Shown: positions 33,554 to 45,440, counted from the stretch's first letter. The stretch is DNA of 64,000 nucleotides from Callorhinus ursinus (GCF_003265705.1 NW_020312867.1:4057307-4121306), one strand, 5' to 3'. Program-made: numbers and translations. The notes: a model not told the origin generated them from the sequence alone.

Positions 33554-33868
33554 CCCTCTTTTTTTAAAGTAGGCTACACACCCAGTGTAGATCCCAACAT
33601 GGGGCTTGAACTCATGACCCTGAGATCAAGAGTCAGATGCTTGGGGTGCCTGGATGGCTCAGTCAGTTAAACATCTGACTCTTGATTTCAGCTCAGGTCA
33701 TGATCTCAGGGTTGTGAGATTGAGCCTCATGTCGGGGTCCATGCTCAGTGCTGAGTCTGCTTGTCCCTTCCTCTCCCTCTGATTGTTCTCTCTTTCTCAA
33801 ATAAATAAACAAAAGATTTTTTTAAAAAAAGAGTCAGATGCTTAACCAACTGGGCTACCCAGGTGCCC
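33554..33868 (-). repeat. Short old-type CAN-SINE split by another SINE
   Basis: Left part 33554-33642 (GGGGCTTGAACTCATGACCC) and right part 33844-33868 (CTACCCAGGTGCCCC) form one antisense element of the short subfamily, interrupted by the sense SINE at 33643-33828 and its duplication. Confidence 0.9.
33643..33828 (+). repeat. CAN-SINE, sense, nested in another SINE
   Basis: Complete element. AAGAGTCAGATGCTT is repeated perfectly at 33628-33642 and 33829-33843, proving insertion into the older antisense SINE. Confidence 0.96.
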
Positions 33869-34265
33869 CTGGAATTCTCTTTTAAATTTCATTATTGGAT
33901 TGTCCATTGCTAGGGCATAGAAATACAATTGATTTTTATATATTGATATTGTATCCTGCAACCTTACTAAACTTGTTTATTAAATCTAATAAACAAGGTT
34001 TTTTTGGGTTTTTTGTAGATACTTTAGGATTTTCTATATACAAGATCATGTCATTTCTGAATAGGTAGGTATACCTTCATACTTTTTTCTTTCCAATCCA
34101 GATGCCTTTTATTTCTTTTTCTTGCCTGAGTGTGCAGGCTAGAATCTCAAATATAATACATATTGAAATTAAGTAGAAAGAGCAGAAATCCTTGTCTTAT
34201 TTCTGATTCTGGGGGGAAAGTTTCAATCTTTCATCATTAAGTATGATGTTAGCTGTGGGATTTTA

Positions 34266-34467
34266 TTTTTTATTTTTTTAAAGATTTTGTTTATTTATTT
34301 GAGAGAGAGAGAGAGAGATAGCAAGAGAGAGCACAAGCAGTGGGGGAGAGGGAAAAGTAGGCTCCCCATTGAGCTGGGAGCCTGACGTGGGGCTTGATCC
34401 CAGGACCTGGGAACCATGAACTGAGCCAAAGACAGATGCCTAACCAATTGAGCCACCCAGGCACCCC
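34266..34467 (-). repeat. CAN-SINE, antisense, 10-bp TSD
   Basis: Complete. TGGGATTTTA is repeated at 34256-34265 and 34468-34477, inside L1M. Confidence 0.94.
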
Positions 34468-35465
34468 TGGGATTTTAGATAACCTTTATCAGGTTGAACA
34501 AGTTCCTCTGTATTCCTAGTTCATTGAGTGTTGTTATCATGATAGGGTATTGGATTTTATCAAATGCTTGTACTGCATCTATTGAGATGATTGTATGGAT
34601 TTTGCCCTTTATTTTATTTATATGATGTATTATACTGATTGAATTTCATATGTTGAACCAACTTGGCATCCCTGAGATAAATCTCACTTGATCAGTGTAT
34701 AATCATTTTTATGTATTGCTGGATTCAATTTGCTAGGATTTAGTTAGGGATTTCTGTGTCTCTAGTCATAAGAGATATTTGTGGTTGTCTTCTAATGTCT
34801 CTATGTGGTTTTGGTGTTACAATAATATTGGCTTCATAGAATGGCCTGGAAAGTGTTCCCTCCTCTTTTATTTTTTGGAAGAGTTTATCAAGGGTTGATG
34901 TTAATTCTTCTTTAAATGTGGTGGAATTCACCAGTGAAGTAATTTGGGCCTGGGCTTTTCTTTGTAGGAAGTTCTAAAATTACTAATTCAGTCTCTTTAT
35001 TTGTTGTATATCTGTTTAGAGTTTCAATTTTTTTCTGCATCTGTGTCAAGCATGGATGTCTTTCTAGGAACTTGTCCATTTCATCCAAGTTATCTAATTT
35101 ATTAGGCATATAGTTGTTTGTAGTATTCCTTATAATCATTTTTATTTCTCTAATGTAATTTCTGTAACATTTTTATAACTTGAACTTCTCACTTTTTTAT
35201 TGGTAAGTCTACCTAAAGTTTCGTTAATTTTATTGATCTTTTCAACAAAAGAGGTTTTGTTGATTTTCTTTATTGTTTTTCTAGTTTTTATTCTACTTAT
35301 TTTATCTAGTACTTATTATTTCCCTTTTTCTGCTTGATTTAGGTTTGGATTACTCCTCTTTTTCTACCTTCTTTAGGTGGAAAGTTAGGTTTTTGATTTG
35401 AGATATTTCTTTTTAATATAGGCACTTACAACTATACATTTCCTCCTAATCTTGCTACATCCCAT

Positions 35466-36250
35466 AGAGTTTCCCTTTTCCCCTCTTGCAGCTAAGGCAA
35501 AGGCAACGTGATTTAACCTTGGTCATTTGGATGCTCCCATCAGGACTTTGAATCTTGAGCAAATAGTGTAAAAACACAGGGACAGAGCAGAATTCATTTA
35601 AGATGGCAGCATGCAATGATGATGGAGGTAGTGGTTCCTGCTGTGGTCCCCTTACCTAGACTGTTCCTCTGTTGTGACTTTGGCTGAGATTCCTGGTTCC
35701 ATTTTCTGAGCTTAATTAGCTAGTCTGCCTATCAAACTGAGGATTACATGATAACCTTCCAGTATGTTTATTTCTTCTTTAAGTTGGCAGAGTTGGTTTC
35801 TCTTGCTGGAAACTAAGAATCTTGGCATACTGTTAAGATAAGAGTTGGGGAGAAAGAGAAAGCATAGGTCTTTCACTTTTCTCTTTGTAAAACTTTCTTT
35901 GTAAATTTCTGTGTTGCTAGTATTGTTGTATTACTTCTGTTATTTAAAAATATCCTTTTAAAATTGAGAACCTAAAGCACAGTGGGGTGAAGAGAAGTGG
36001 TAGGATACAAAATTTGAAACTTAGGATGAGGCCTGATTGTACAAAGCCTTGAATATTATTTTGAGGATTCCAAATTTAGCTCAGTAAATCTGGGGAATTT
36101 ACAAAGTAGAACAACGATGACATGATCAGATCTATGTTTGTTTGTTTGTTTATTGCCATGTAGATGGATAAGAACTCAGAGAAATTAGAGGCCAGGAAAA
36201 TAGTTAGGAGGAGGCTACTGCCATAGTCCACATGCAAGATTGAGAAAATC
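35466..36250. other. Unassigned, LTR-like and ancient-repeat text
   Basis: 35500-35840 has the feel of an old LTR (for example TTGGCAGAGTTGGTTTCTCT before AACTAAGAATCTTGGCATA). 35990-36250 resembles the dispersed repeat of 17.3-18.2 kb (GATGACATGATCAGATCT). Neither is firmly named. Confidence 0.35.
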
Positions 36251-36257
36251 TTTCAAT

Positions 36258-36420
36258 CTGGAGAGAGAGAGAGAGAAAGAAAGAAAAAAAGAAAGAAAGA
36301 NNNNNNNNNNNNNNNNNNNNNNNNNNNNNNNNNNNNNNNNNNNNNNNNNNNNNNNNNNNNNNNNNNNNNNNNNNNNNNNNNNNNNNNNNNNNNNNNNNNN
36401 AGAAAGAAAGAAAAAAAGAA

Positions 36421-36484
<64 letters not shown>

Positions 36485-36585
36485 GAAAGAAAGAGAAAGA
36501 GAGAAAGAAAGAAAGAAAAAAGGAAAAAAGAAAAAAAGGAAGGAAGGAAGAAAGAAAGAAAAGAAAAGAGAAAAAGAAAGAAAGA
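36258..36585. repeat. GAAA/GA microsatellite with 100-N gap
   Basis: Purine-only GAAA, GA and GGAA tracts flank exactly 100 N at 36301-36400. The round gap size suggests a placeholder of unknown length inside the microsatellite. The apparent Lys/Glu/Arg or Ser/Phe/Leu open frames here are repeat translations, not genes. Confidence 0.97.
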
Positions 36586-36589
36586 TTGT

Positions 36590-37325
36590 CAGTCATAGGT
36601 TGGGTTTTCCGGAAGCCGATGCTGAGACAGTTTGAGGTGGAAGATATTAACTAGGGAAAAGAAGCACGATTGAATGGAGGGAGAAGTCAAATTGCAACGT
36701 CGATCTGACAGAGACCCAGCCCCCCAGGCAAGGAACTCTGGAGTGAATACTGCTTATCAGAATTGTCCTGCAGTGGCCCAGAATGGCTGAATCTTTACAC
36801 CTTTGCTTTGCTCAGTCACCAGATGAGGACAGCCCCAGGAGGAACATGACCTCCTGCAGGACTATTCTCTGCAGGTGAGGCAGATACTGAAGGAACTGAA
36901 GCAGCTAGAGGCTAGCTATCTGCTGCCTCAACTCCCTGTAGCTAAATGGCTAGTCTTTCCTTGAAGGTAGAACTGGGTGGCACACCTCCGTGCCTGCCAC
37001 AGACAGAGGGATGAGTGACCATATCTTGAAAAAAAGCAAGAGAGTGGAAAAGGGGGATTAGATTCTACAGATACTATATTTTGTAGGTGGGGATGAAAAG
37101 GGAGTAAATAAAGGTTAACACTGAGGTCTCTACACTGATATGATTTGATAGTAATTCTGTTTAACTGATAGTAAACAACAGAGGAGAGAGAAAAGGTTTG
37201 GGGAGAAAGATAAGGAATTTAATTTGGAACATGTTGACTTAGAAATGTCTGAAAAATATTAAGGTGGAGATGATTTTCAAGAATCAATGTAAATGGGGGG
37301 TCTGGAGGTCAGCAGCAAGTGCTAT
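36590..37325. other. Unassigned, ancient repeat text
   Basis: No gene. GTTGGGTTTTCCGGAAGCCG and CATGACCTCCTGCAGG recall an old dispersed element that I cannot name. Confidence 0.35.
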
Positions 37326-37560
37326 ATTTATTGAATATATGTATATTATATTATATGTATATTCTTATTTCATACTTGTAATGCCTCTATGAGGTAGAGG
37401 CAGGTATTATTTTTATTACAACCTTTTGGTACATTTTATTATACCCTTTGTTTATGAAGAAACTGAGACTTGAAGAAGTTAAATGCCTGGCTGAAAGAAG
37501 TAAAACTCAAGTCTGTTTGATGATAAAACACCTGCTTTCAAAGGCAAGATTATATTGCTT
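37326..37560 (-). repeat. MIR SINE, antisense, diverged
   Basis: TATTTATTGAATATATGT, GCCTCTATGAGGTAGAGGC and GAAGAAACTGAGACTTGAAG are antisense MIR blocks. Confidence 0.6.
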
Positions 37561-37564
37561 CCCC

Positions 37565-38160
37565 ATGGAAAACACCGCAGATAGATGGCATTTGAAGCTG
37601 TGAGAATTAGTAGGTCATCCACAAAGGATACAGTTCAATTGAGAACAAAAAGAGCCAAAAAATGGAATTCTAAGGAAGCCACATTTCCAAGGTGAATTGA
37701 GTAAGATGACAAAAGCAAAGGGATTGACTGAGTGGCCAGAACAGTTTCTAAAAATTAGAAGTATGGTATCTCAGAAGTCAGGGTAAAAAGAGGGTTCTAG
37801 TCCACAAAGGAAAATGTTGCAGATATCATGTGGGATGAAGAGTTTACAGTTAGAGGTCATTGATGGTCTTAAAGAAGTTTAGAGGGAAGTCAGGCTGCAG
37901 TGGTTTAGGAGTGAGTGGGAGATGAGGAAGTAGAAGAAAAAGGTATAGGCTACTTTCCCAGAAGTTTTGCAAAGTAAAGGGAAAAAAAAATGCCATATAC
38001 ATAAGTAATGAATTTATTAATAATATTATTAAGTAGTTAATAACTCTTTGCTCCCATATTACTTATATTTTACACTTTCACCATTTCTCTGGTTATTTCT
38101 GTCTACCTCTATTATTACCAGCGTCCCATCCCAAGTCTGATGTGCCTGGAAGCACTGAAT
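37565..38160. other. Unassigned; flank 3' of PROCR
   Basis: Nothing coding seen. 37700-37950 contains old-repeat text. An AT-rich stretch follows at 37990-38050. Confidence 0.35.
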
Positions 38161-38164
38161 GTTG

Positions 38165-38170
38165 TTTATT
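38165..38170 (-). promoter_or_regulatory. PROCR: Candidate PROCR polyadenylation signal
   Basis: The plus-strand hexamer TTTATT is AATAAA on the PROCR strand, about 405 bases after the stop codon. It is the only exact AATAAA I see between the stop and this point. The implied 3' UTR of roughly 0.4 kb is reasonable for this gene. Confidence 0.55.
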
Positions 38171-38574
38171 TTGGTTGTGGATGGACTTCTCATATTTGTT
38201 AGGTGTTTTGAATGCCTCAGGTAATTCTGTCTATGAAGGCTGTATCATAGACATCCCCCACCCCCACCCAACTCCATCATCTGTTTTCCACAAAGATAGA
38301 TAAGCATTCGCTTCTCAGACCAGTTCAGCCAAAGCATGCAAGTTCTTAGGTGCTCAGCAAACCAAGAACTCTGTCTACCTAGCTTCCTCCCTTCCCTTCC
38401 CTTCCCCTCCCCCAAACTCTTGGTGGGCCGAGCAGGGAAAAGGAGCTGCCATGCCAAACCTTCTGGGATATAATATCCCAGATGGGGAATCTGTTCGGTT
38501 TTGTCATGAGCTGAGATCTTCCCTTGCCAGCCCCTGTCAGTCCAGCCCTTTTTCAGAGGGGGGCTGGAGAGTAA

Positions 38575-41350
38575 TCAACACCGCCGTCCACCTGTGCACA
38601 GGAAGATGCCTACAGCCACACCAGCGATGATGAAACTGCCCACCAGGACACCCAGGACCAGTGAAGTGTAGGAGCGGCCTGTTTGGCTCCCTGCAGAACA
38701 TGCACAGAGTTAGCCTGAAGAACATACCCCCAAGATTCTTGTCCATGGTTTGAGTCAAACCCTAAGGAATTCTTACCCCAAAGGAAGGGAGCTAGTTCAC
38801 CAAGTGACATAAGCTGTGTATACTCTGTCCCAAACTCCCAGCCCTGGGCCTCCTGTTGCTCAAGGTATTCATCCTTCAGGTCTATCCATTTGCCTGGAAC
38901 CCACCCAATACACAGGCCCATGCCCGATCCCATCATACCTTTTGAGTTTTTCGAAGTGATATATTCCTGCAGGTACTGCACACAGGTGTCCTGCAGGAAT
39001 TCTCGCAGTTCGTACCGAGTACGATTGTAGGAGTTGAGCTGATGAAGAGTGTAGGTGACCACCTTGGAGGGTGCCTGGGGCCCTGCTACCCATAAGGCTG
39101 TCTCTGGCTGGAAATTCACAAAGGAACTCCCATTCACAGTCACTTCGAAGAAGACTTGGGCTGGAGAGCCCTCAGGAGGCAGCTCACAGCCCAGGAAACA
39201 GCGAACGGTCAGAGGAACTGTGGATGGGGGATTCAGGGTGAGAGAGCTGTGTGGAGAGGGTGCCAGGTGTGGGAGGATGTCCATCAGGTGGAACATAAAC
39301 TTTTGGGGTTTAGGGGGGATCAGGGACAGGGCCTCCCAACAGGGTCTACCCCGAGGTCAAGCCAGTGGGAAGAGGGCCTGACGGAGGGCCCGCAACTAGG
39401 ACGCCCACTCCTCTTCAGGCTCAAGCTCCCACCCAGCAATCAGCAAAGGCAGGTGCCGTGACACCTGGGGTCCTCGGAGCAGCCAGCTCACACGAGACCG
39501 AGCCATCCACGAGGCCCCTCCGGGAACCCCGCCCCTTCCTGGGGCCCCGCCCATTCCCCCCCAGGCCCGCCCCCATCAGTCCCTCCCACAGGCCACACCT
39601 CCCACCCGCCAGGGTCCGCCTTCACCCGCTGCGCCCAGGCTGCACCCGCCGCGCGCGAGCGCCACTCACAGGTCAAGCGCCGCTCATGGTGCACAAGCCG
39701 CACCATCATTTGGAACTCGTTCAGGTAGGTCTTCAGACGGTCCTCTGTGTGTACCCAGCTCTCGGGCGCCTCCAAGGGCTGCAGCTGGAGGATTGTGACG
39801 TTGGTGCCCTGGCCTTCCAGCACGTGCGTCCTTAGTCCCCCCAGCGACGCGTTGCCCCGGTGCCACACTTGATAGGGGTCACGGAAGTAGGAGATCTGGA
39901 GCATGTGGAGGTTCCGAGGGCCTGCGGGTAGGTGTCAGCGCGTCAGCCCTTGGGCTGGCGTGAAGCTGGAGATAATAACCCCCTACCCAAAGGCTGGCCG
40001 CCCACCTTCTCGGCCGTTCATAGTTATAAAGTGTTCTTCCACCCATCCTCCCACAACCCTGTCAGGAGCGGAGGACAGGGATTATTAATCTTCGTCTTAC
40101 AGATAAGGAAACTGAGGCTGGGAAGAGCAGAAGCCACTTGCCCCAGGGTAATCCAGTCAGTGGAAGAGGCACTCCGATCTTTCTCTCTCTCACCCCTAAC
40201 TACCCCCATTTCCGGTTGGTCAACAAATGCTGACCTACAGTAAAATCCCATTCCATCTCCTGTTCTCGGCCTCCTCGGCCACTGCCCTACTTCAGGCCTC
40301 ATGGGTTCTCATCTGGACCTGGGTAGTAACTTCCTTCTTCATCCCCCTGCCCTCACTGTTCGGTTTCACTCCTTCCAATCTCACCTCCATCTGACCCAGA
40401 AATAAGATTATGCCCTTCTCCTACTTAAAATGCTCCAGTGACACATTCGCCTATCAATAATAGTATTAGGTACTAATAATAGCTATTAAGTACTTATTAT
40501 GAGACAAGTACTGTACCTACACACATTATTATCTTATTTGTGCTTTCCTCCCATTAGCTTAGTGCAGTGGCTACTGTTATTAACCTCAGTCCATAAGGGA
40601 AGCAGGCTAAAATGGTATAGCAGATCCAAGGTTTGAGTGCAGGCAGTGTGAGTCCAGCACTTTTAGCCACTCAGCTGTACTGTCTCCCCATAGGATGTCT
40701 GTCCAAGGAATGAAGTCTGAAGCCTTTAGCTTGGCATTCAAGGCTGCAGGAGACCAGATCCCAACTGCCTTCCCTGGCCTCTTCCTGTACTTAGATACAG
40801 TAAACTACTTGGAGTTCCTCATGCTGCCTCTGGACTGATGTGAATAGCATGTCCAGGTTGCTCTGCCTCCAGGCAAACTTCTATTCGTGCTTTAAGACCC
40901 AGCTCTGTTGCCCTCTCCTTGGAGAAGTTTCCTAATGCCTCTCCTCTTTACCCTCCTAGACACAGCAATGCCTGGGTGGCACAGAGGGTTAAGCATCTGC
41001 CTTTGTTTCAGGTCATGGTCTCATAGTCCTGGGATTGAGCCTACATCAGGCTCCCTGCTCAGCAGGGAGTCTGCTTCTCCCTCTTCCTTTGTCCCTTCCC
41101 CCTGCTCATGCTCTCTCGTAAATAAAATCTATAAATAAATACATACATACCCTCCCAGACACAGTGAGTCTGTTTCAATGATCTCAGATTCCACATAACT
41201 GTCTCCAAATACACAGACTACACTGGGCTCCCCTAGGCTATGGAATCAAGTCTGGTTATCTCTTCCTTCTACACCTATTAAGGGCCTAGCCCAGGATTGA
41301 GTTGATGTCCAGAGAATGTTTGAGGAGGGGATGAGTCTGGGGTTGTCAAT

Positions 41351-41398
<48 letters not shown>

Positions 41399-42315
41399 TA
41401 CGTTGTGCTCTGTCTGCAGGTGTGAATAGGTAGATCTGTGTGGGTAACACTAGATAAGGTTCTTAACTGCCCTGTGCCCAGTCTCCTCCCCTGTAAAATA
41501 GAGATAACCATATTGCCCGCCATAGAGATATCATGGGGGTTAGATGAGTCAGTGCATGTATTAACCAAAGTGAGTGCTCCTAGAATTCTGGTGATTTGCT
41601 CCCTCTCTGAGGTGGGGACTGTAGCTCTGGAGCTTGTGGGAAAGGGGGGAGGAGGTCCCTGTACGGTCACGATACAGGGCAATAACTCCTTTCTCTGCTT
41701 AAACAGCCACTTCAGGCAGCCTGACCCCTGTAAGTTCACCCATGGACCACAGCTTCTCTTTCCCCAGACTTTCCCCCGCCTCCTGCCGCTCATCTTCCAC
41801 CTTCTCCAGGCTCTGTTCTGCCTTGCTTCTCTCAGCCCCCAGTCTCTCCAGTGGCTTCCTATTCCTTCCATCTCTCATCTCTTCCCCAAGTCTCTTCCTG
41901 TCTCCCCTATCCACATCACTCTCAGCGCTCCCTCTCCTGACTCACCCCCTCTCCCCACGTCTGATCCCCTTACCCTTTCTACCCATCCCTTTCCATTTCT
42001 CCAGTCCTATTCCCCCAGCCTCTTTCATCACCCCCTTCCCTGGGTGAACTGCACTTCCTCACCTTGGCTTTGGGACACAAATCCGTCCCCAGGACCCTGC
42101 CTGTCCTATGGAGAGATCTGGCTGGCTGCAGCCGCAGGCACTGTGGGAGAAGGGCTCCTCTGCTCTTCCCCATGTACCCAGACAGGCTGAGAGTCTCCAG
42201 AACCATCCCGAGAAAGAAGATGTGCCCCGGACTCACCATCGGAGGCTTCCTGGCTACAAAAGGCCCAGCCGGGCAGGAGCAGCAGACGCAGAAGTAGCAG
42301 GAACGTTGTCAACAT
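38575..42315 (-). CDS. PROCR: Endothelial protein C receptor (EPCR), complete
   Basis: Type I membrane glycoprotein with an MHC class I/CD1-like fold. It binds protein C on endothelium and promotes its activation by thrombin-thrombomodulin. Four coding exons: 42315-42237, 39921-39670, 39217-38939 and 38690-38575, of 79, 252, 279 and 116 nt. All introns are GT-AG and in phase 1. They join to 241 codons plus TGA. The signal peptide begins [20 protein letters not shown], three residues longer than in human (238 aa). Four N-glycosylation sequons are present: NAS, NVT, NGS and NRT. Cysteines of the groove domain (RCFLGC, DTCVQY) and the [12 protein letters not shown] helix are visible. The transmembrane segment [19 protein letters not shown] is followed by the very short tail with GGRRC. 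The serine matching human Ser219 is kept. No frameshift or stop. Identification is certain; start chosen by signal peptide and human match. Confidence 0.98.
40966..41147 (+). repeat. CAN-SINE, sense, in PROCR intron 1
   Basis: Complete but with a shortened head. 17-bp flanking repeat with one mismatch (TACCCTCCYAGACACAG) at 40949-40965 and 41148-41164. Opposite in orientation to PROCR. Confidence 0.95.
41353..41397. repeat. GT dinucleotide microsatellite in PROCR intron 1
   Basis: About 22 uninterrupted TG units (AC on the PROCR strand). Confidence 0.95.
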
Positions 42316-42720
42316 CCTGGGGCTGAGGTTCTTACCCCACCTGGGCTCCTGGCTCAGACAGGCAGGGGGCTCCGGCTGGCTGCAGCCTAGGGGGAAAGAA
42401 GTGAGGACTGTCTGGAAGGGGAGGAGGTTGAACGGAGGAGGCTGGAAGGTGGCCAGGGGACAGGAGGAGGAAGAAGGCGGCAGGCTTATAAAGTGTTATT
42501 CCTACCCTGTCTCATTTCCTACTGGGGGCTGGCCTCCCTCTTGCCCTTCCCTTGCCCCGCCCTGCCTGCTTCGGGCCCTCGTGCCCAGACCTGCCTTTTC
42601 CCTTTTCCCTGGGCCTCTTCCAAACAGGGAGTGGAAAAAGGGGGAGTCAGATTCAGAGAGAAGTTCTATGCTCGCTGAGTCAGGGGGTGGGGCATCTGCT
42701 TTCAACTTAGAGCACACTCT
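42316..42720 (-). promoter_or_regulatory. PROCR: PROCR 5' flank with AP-1, GC-box and TATA-like motifs
   Basis: A consensus AP-1 site TGAGTCA lies at 42676-42682, followed by a KLF/Sp1-like GGGGGTGGGG at 42684-42693. A TATA-like TTTATAAG on the PROCR strand lies near 42485-42493, about 170 bases before the ATG. No CpG island. Sites are by eye only; the transcription start is not known from sequence. Confidence 0.4.
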
Positions 42721-42995
42721 AGGGTGTAGCGATCGGCAGGTTACTGATGGGGAAACTGAGGCCCAGAGAGGCCCAGGGACTTGCCCAACGGAAGTTTATA
42801 TGTCAGTTTATATGTCATGGTGGTAACAGAAGGGGATTAGAGTTCAGTTTTCCAGCATGCTGGCTACATTTTATCAGAATTATAGTAATTACACAATCAG
42901 GGATCTTGCTCTCAGAAATACATAGTTACAAAATGAGTGTAAAACAGCTCACTGCGGTGCTGTTTGTAATAGGAGAGAATTATGAACGGTCTATT

Positions 42996-43550
42996 GGTGA
43001 CTTAAAGCAATATTTTTCAAACTGAGGTCATAATCTACTACTGGATAATGAAAACAGTTTAGCAGGTCATGATTAGCAGGGGTTTTGTTTTTGTTTTTGT
43101 TTGTTTTTATGAAATAGAACAAAATAAAAAATTCCAGTGCCTCCTTTTGGGTCAGAGTAAGCATTATTTCATGAAATATTTGTTCAATCGTATACATGCA
43201 TGTTTCAGTTTTATGCATATATGTTTCTGTGATGGGTTTTTTTTTTTAAAGATTTTATTTATTTATTTGGGAGAGATATTTGAGAGAGAGAGAGAATGAG
43301 AGATAGAAAGCACGAGAAGGAAGAGGGTCAGAGGGAGAAGCAGACTCCCTGCTGAGCAGGGAGCCCGATGCGGGACTCGATCCCGGGACTCGATCCCGGG
43401 ACTCCAGGATCATGACCTGAGCCGAAGGCAGTCGCTTAACCAACTGAGCCACCCAGGGGCCCCTCTGTGATGGGTTTTGAATGGCAGTTTAAAATGTATT
43501 TCTTCCTCTGGGAAGCAAGTGGAAAAATTTGGAATTCACTCCCCCAAACT
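42996..43550. repeat. MER-type DNA transposon relic split by a SINE
   Basis: ATTTTTCAAACTGAGGTCAT, TTTAGCAGGTCATGATTAGC, then after the SINE GGCAGTTTAAAATGTATTTC. These are landmarks of a non-autonomous mammalian DNA element I recognise but cannot name. The SINE at 43241-43463 interrupts it. Confidence 0.5.
43241..43463 (-). repeat. CAN-SINE, antisense, with 13-bp internal duplication
   Basis: Complete. Perfect 15-bp TSD TCTGTGATGGGTTTT at 43226-43240 and 43464-43478. Inside, GGGACTCGATCCC is duplicated in tandem at 43372-43384 and 43385-43397. Confidence 0.95.
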
Positions 43551-43904
43551 ATGGTAATCCGTCTTGTGGAATACTATGTAGTTGTAAAAAACAAAACAAA
43601 AAACAAAACAAAACAAACCTCCCCTGCCTAATCTCCACTCTATTTTTCTATTACTTAATACTACCTGAAATTATATGACTTATTCATTTATATGTTTATT
43701 GTCTGAATGTCCCACCAGAATGTGAGCCCCAAGAGGTTGTCCATCTTGTTTGCTACCTTGCTTGGAATAGTGCACATAATAAGTAATACAATAAATAATA
43801 TCAGCTAACAGATGACTGACATAGTTAAGGTATGTATAATCTCTAAGAGTAAGTTGCAGGACATTAGGTTTAGAACCATTTATGTGTCAACCACACACAT
43901 GACC
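43551..43904. other. Unassigned, with L2-like text
   Basis: AAAAC-type run at 43590-43616. 43620-43800 (CCAGAATGTGAGCCCCAAGA, then GGAATAGTGCACATAATAAG) resembles an L2 3' end. No gene. Confidence 0.45.
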
Positions 43905-43923
43905 GCTAAACAACCTATTTCTT
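43905..43923. repeat. Left target-site duplication of RPL12 retrocopy
   Basis: GCTAAACAACCTATTTCTT, identical to 44579-44597. It adjoins the poly(A) end of the minus-strand insert, as expected for L1-driven target-primed reverse transcription. Confidence 0.97.
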
Positions 43924-44597
<674 letters not shown>

Positions 44598-44689
44598 CAT
44601 GGGAGTAAAGGAATCTGGAAGGATGTACATCAAATATAACAGTGCTTTATCTCCAGTGATTTATTATCAGGGTGGAACCCGAGATTAAA

Positions 44690-44800
44690 AGTATATGTGT
44701 GTGTATGTGTTAGGATGAGTGTGTGTGAATGCAAGTATGCATGTGTGTGTGAATATGTATGTGTGTGTGGTATGTGTGTGTGTTTGTGTGTGTGTGTTGG
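44690..44800. repeat. Imperfect GT/TGTA microsatellite
   Basis: Interrupted TG runs with ATG and TGAA interruptions over about 110 bp. The plus-strand Cys/Val-rich open frame is a repeat translation. Confidence 0.9.
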
Positions 44801-44932
44801 GCTGGCAATCTTGTGGAAGGCCTTTTCCGTCTATTTTGTAAAGGGTTTTATCACTCTATCTGTATTGTTTGAAAATTTTCCTCCTAAAATGTGATGATAT
44901 ATCTTGTGTAGAATTAAAAATAAAAGGTTAAG

Positions 44933-45134
44933 GGGTGGCTCAGTTGGTTAAGCGTCTGCCTTCAGCTCGGGTCATGATCCCAGGGTCCTGGGATGGAGTC
45001 CCGCATCGGGCTCCCTGCTCAGCGGAAAGCCTGCTTCTCCCTCTCCCTTTGCTGCTCCCCCTTGCCTGTGTGCTCACTCTTTCTCTCTCTGTCAAATAAA
45101 TAAATAAAATCTTAAAAAAAAATAAAAGTAAAAT
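44933..45134 (+). repeat. CAN-SINE, sense, 5'-truncated, perfect 17-bp TSD
   Basis: Starts at GGGTGGCTCAGTTGGTTAAG, lacking the first 10 or so bases. AAAAATAAAAGGTTAAG is repeated at 44916-44932 and 45135-45151. Confidence 0.96.
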
Positions 45135-45154
45135 AAAAATAAAAGGTTAAGTAA

Positions 45155-45440
45155 TAAATTATGGTGGAAGAAGGTGGCAGATCATATGAGTTGATGTACT
45201 GACATGAGACATTGAGAAGTGAGAACGAAGTGTGGACCAATACATACGGGATAATTCCATCTAGTTTTAGTTTAAAATTTTACTTCTGTCTGTGTATTGG
45301 TATATACATAGGAAGAATACCAGGCGGTGGCTGTCAATAGAGATTAGCTCTGGGAAGTGGGATTAGATAAAGGGCTGAGGTGGGGGTTTTAACTTCTTTA
45401 TTTTATATACTGTTCCTTGGAGGGAGAGTTGACATCATAG
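45155..45440 (+). mobile_element. L1ME-like 3' UTR relic, sense
   Basis: GGATAATTCCATCTAGTTTT, GATTAGCTCTGGGAAGTGGG and a TTTTAACTTCTTTATTTTAT block follow the pattern of old L1 3' ends. Confidence 0.55.

Larger units (their letters stand above)
30995..35465 (-). mobile_element. Long L1M LINE, antisense, with SINE insertions
   Basis: The L1 3' UTR starts at TTTATTGAGATATAATTCGC. The element continues leftwards on its own coding strand through ORF2-derived blocks such as TATATTCTGGATACTAGATC, CTTATCAATTTCTGCAAAAA and TGGAAGAGTTTATCAAGG, to about 35465. Seven CAN-SINEs interrupt it, at 31072-34467. Two minus-strand frames near 34740-35139 still read as RT-region peptides but are broken. A 40-bp GT run sits at 32546-32586. 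Confidence 0.88.
39922..42236 (-). other. PROCR intron 1 contents
   Basis: Contains an antisense MIR at 40030-40190, another at 40455-40680, L2-like text at 40310-40960, a sense CAN-SINE, a GT microsatellite at 41353-41397 and a sense MIR fragment at 41445-41600. A pyrimidine-rich block at 41750-42060 gives a long plus-strand open frame that is not a gene. Confidence 0.7.

Noticed and set aside
36204..36635. Lys/Glu/Arg-rich and Ser/Phe/Leu-rich open frames
   Set aside because: Direct translations of the GAAA microsatellite and the N gap.
38610..39296. Minus-strand open frame of 228 codons taken as one gene
   Set aside because: It is PROCR exon 3 with readthrough of introns 2 and 3. True exon limits are set by the splice sites and the human protein.
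41438..42190. Plus-strand open frame of 250 codons in PROCR intron 1
   Set aside because: Ser/Pro/Leu-rich translation of a pyrimidine-rich block antisense to PROCR, with no recognisable domain or splice context.
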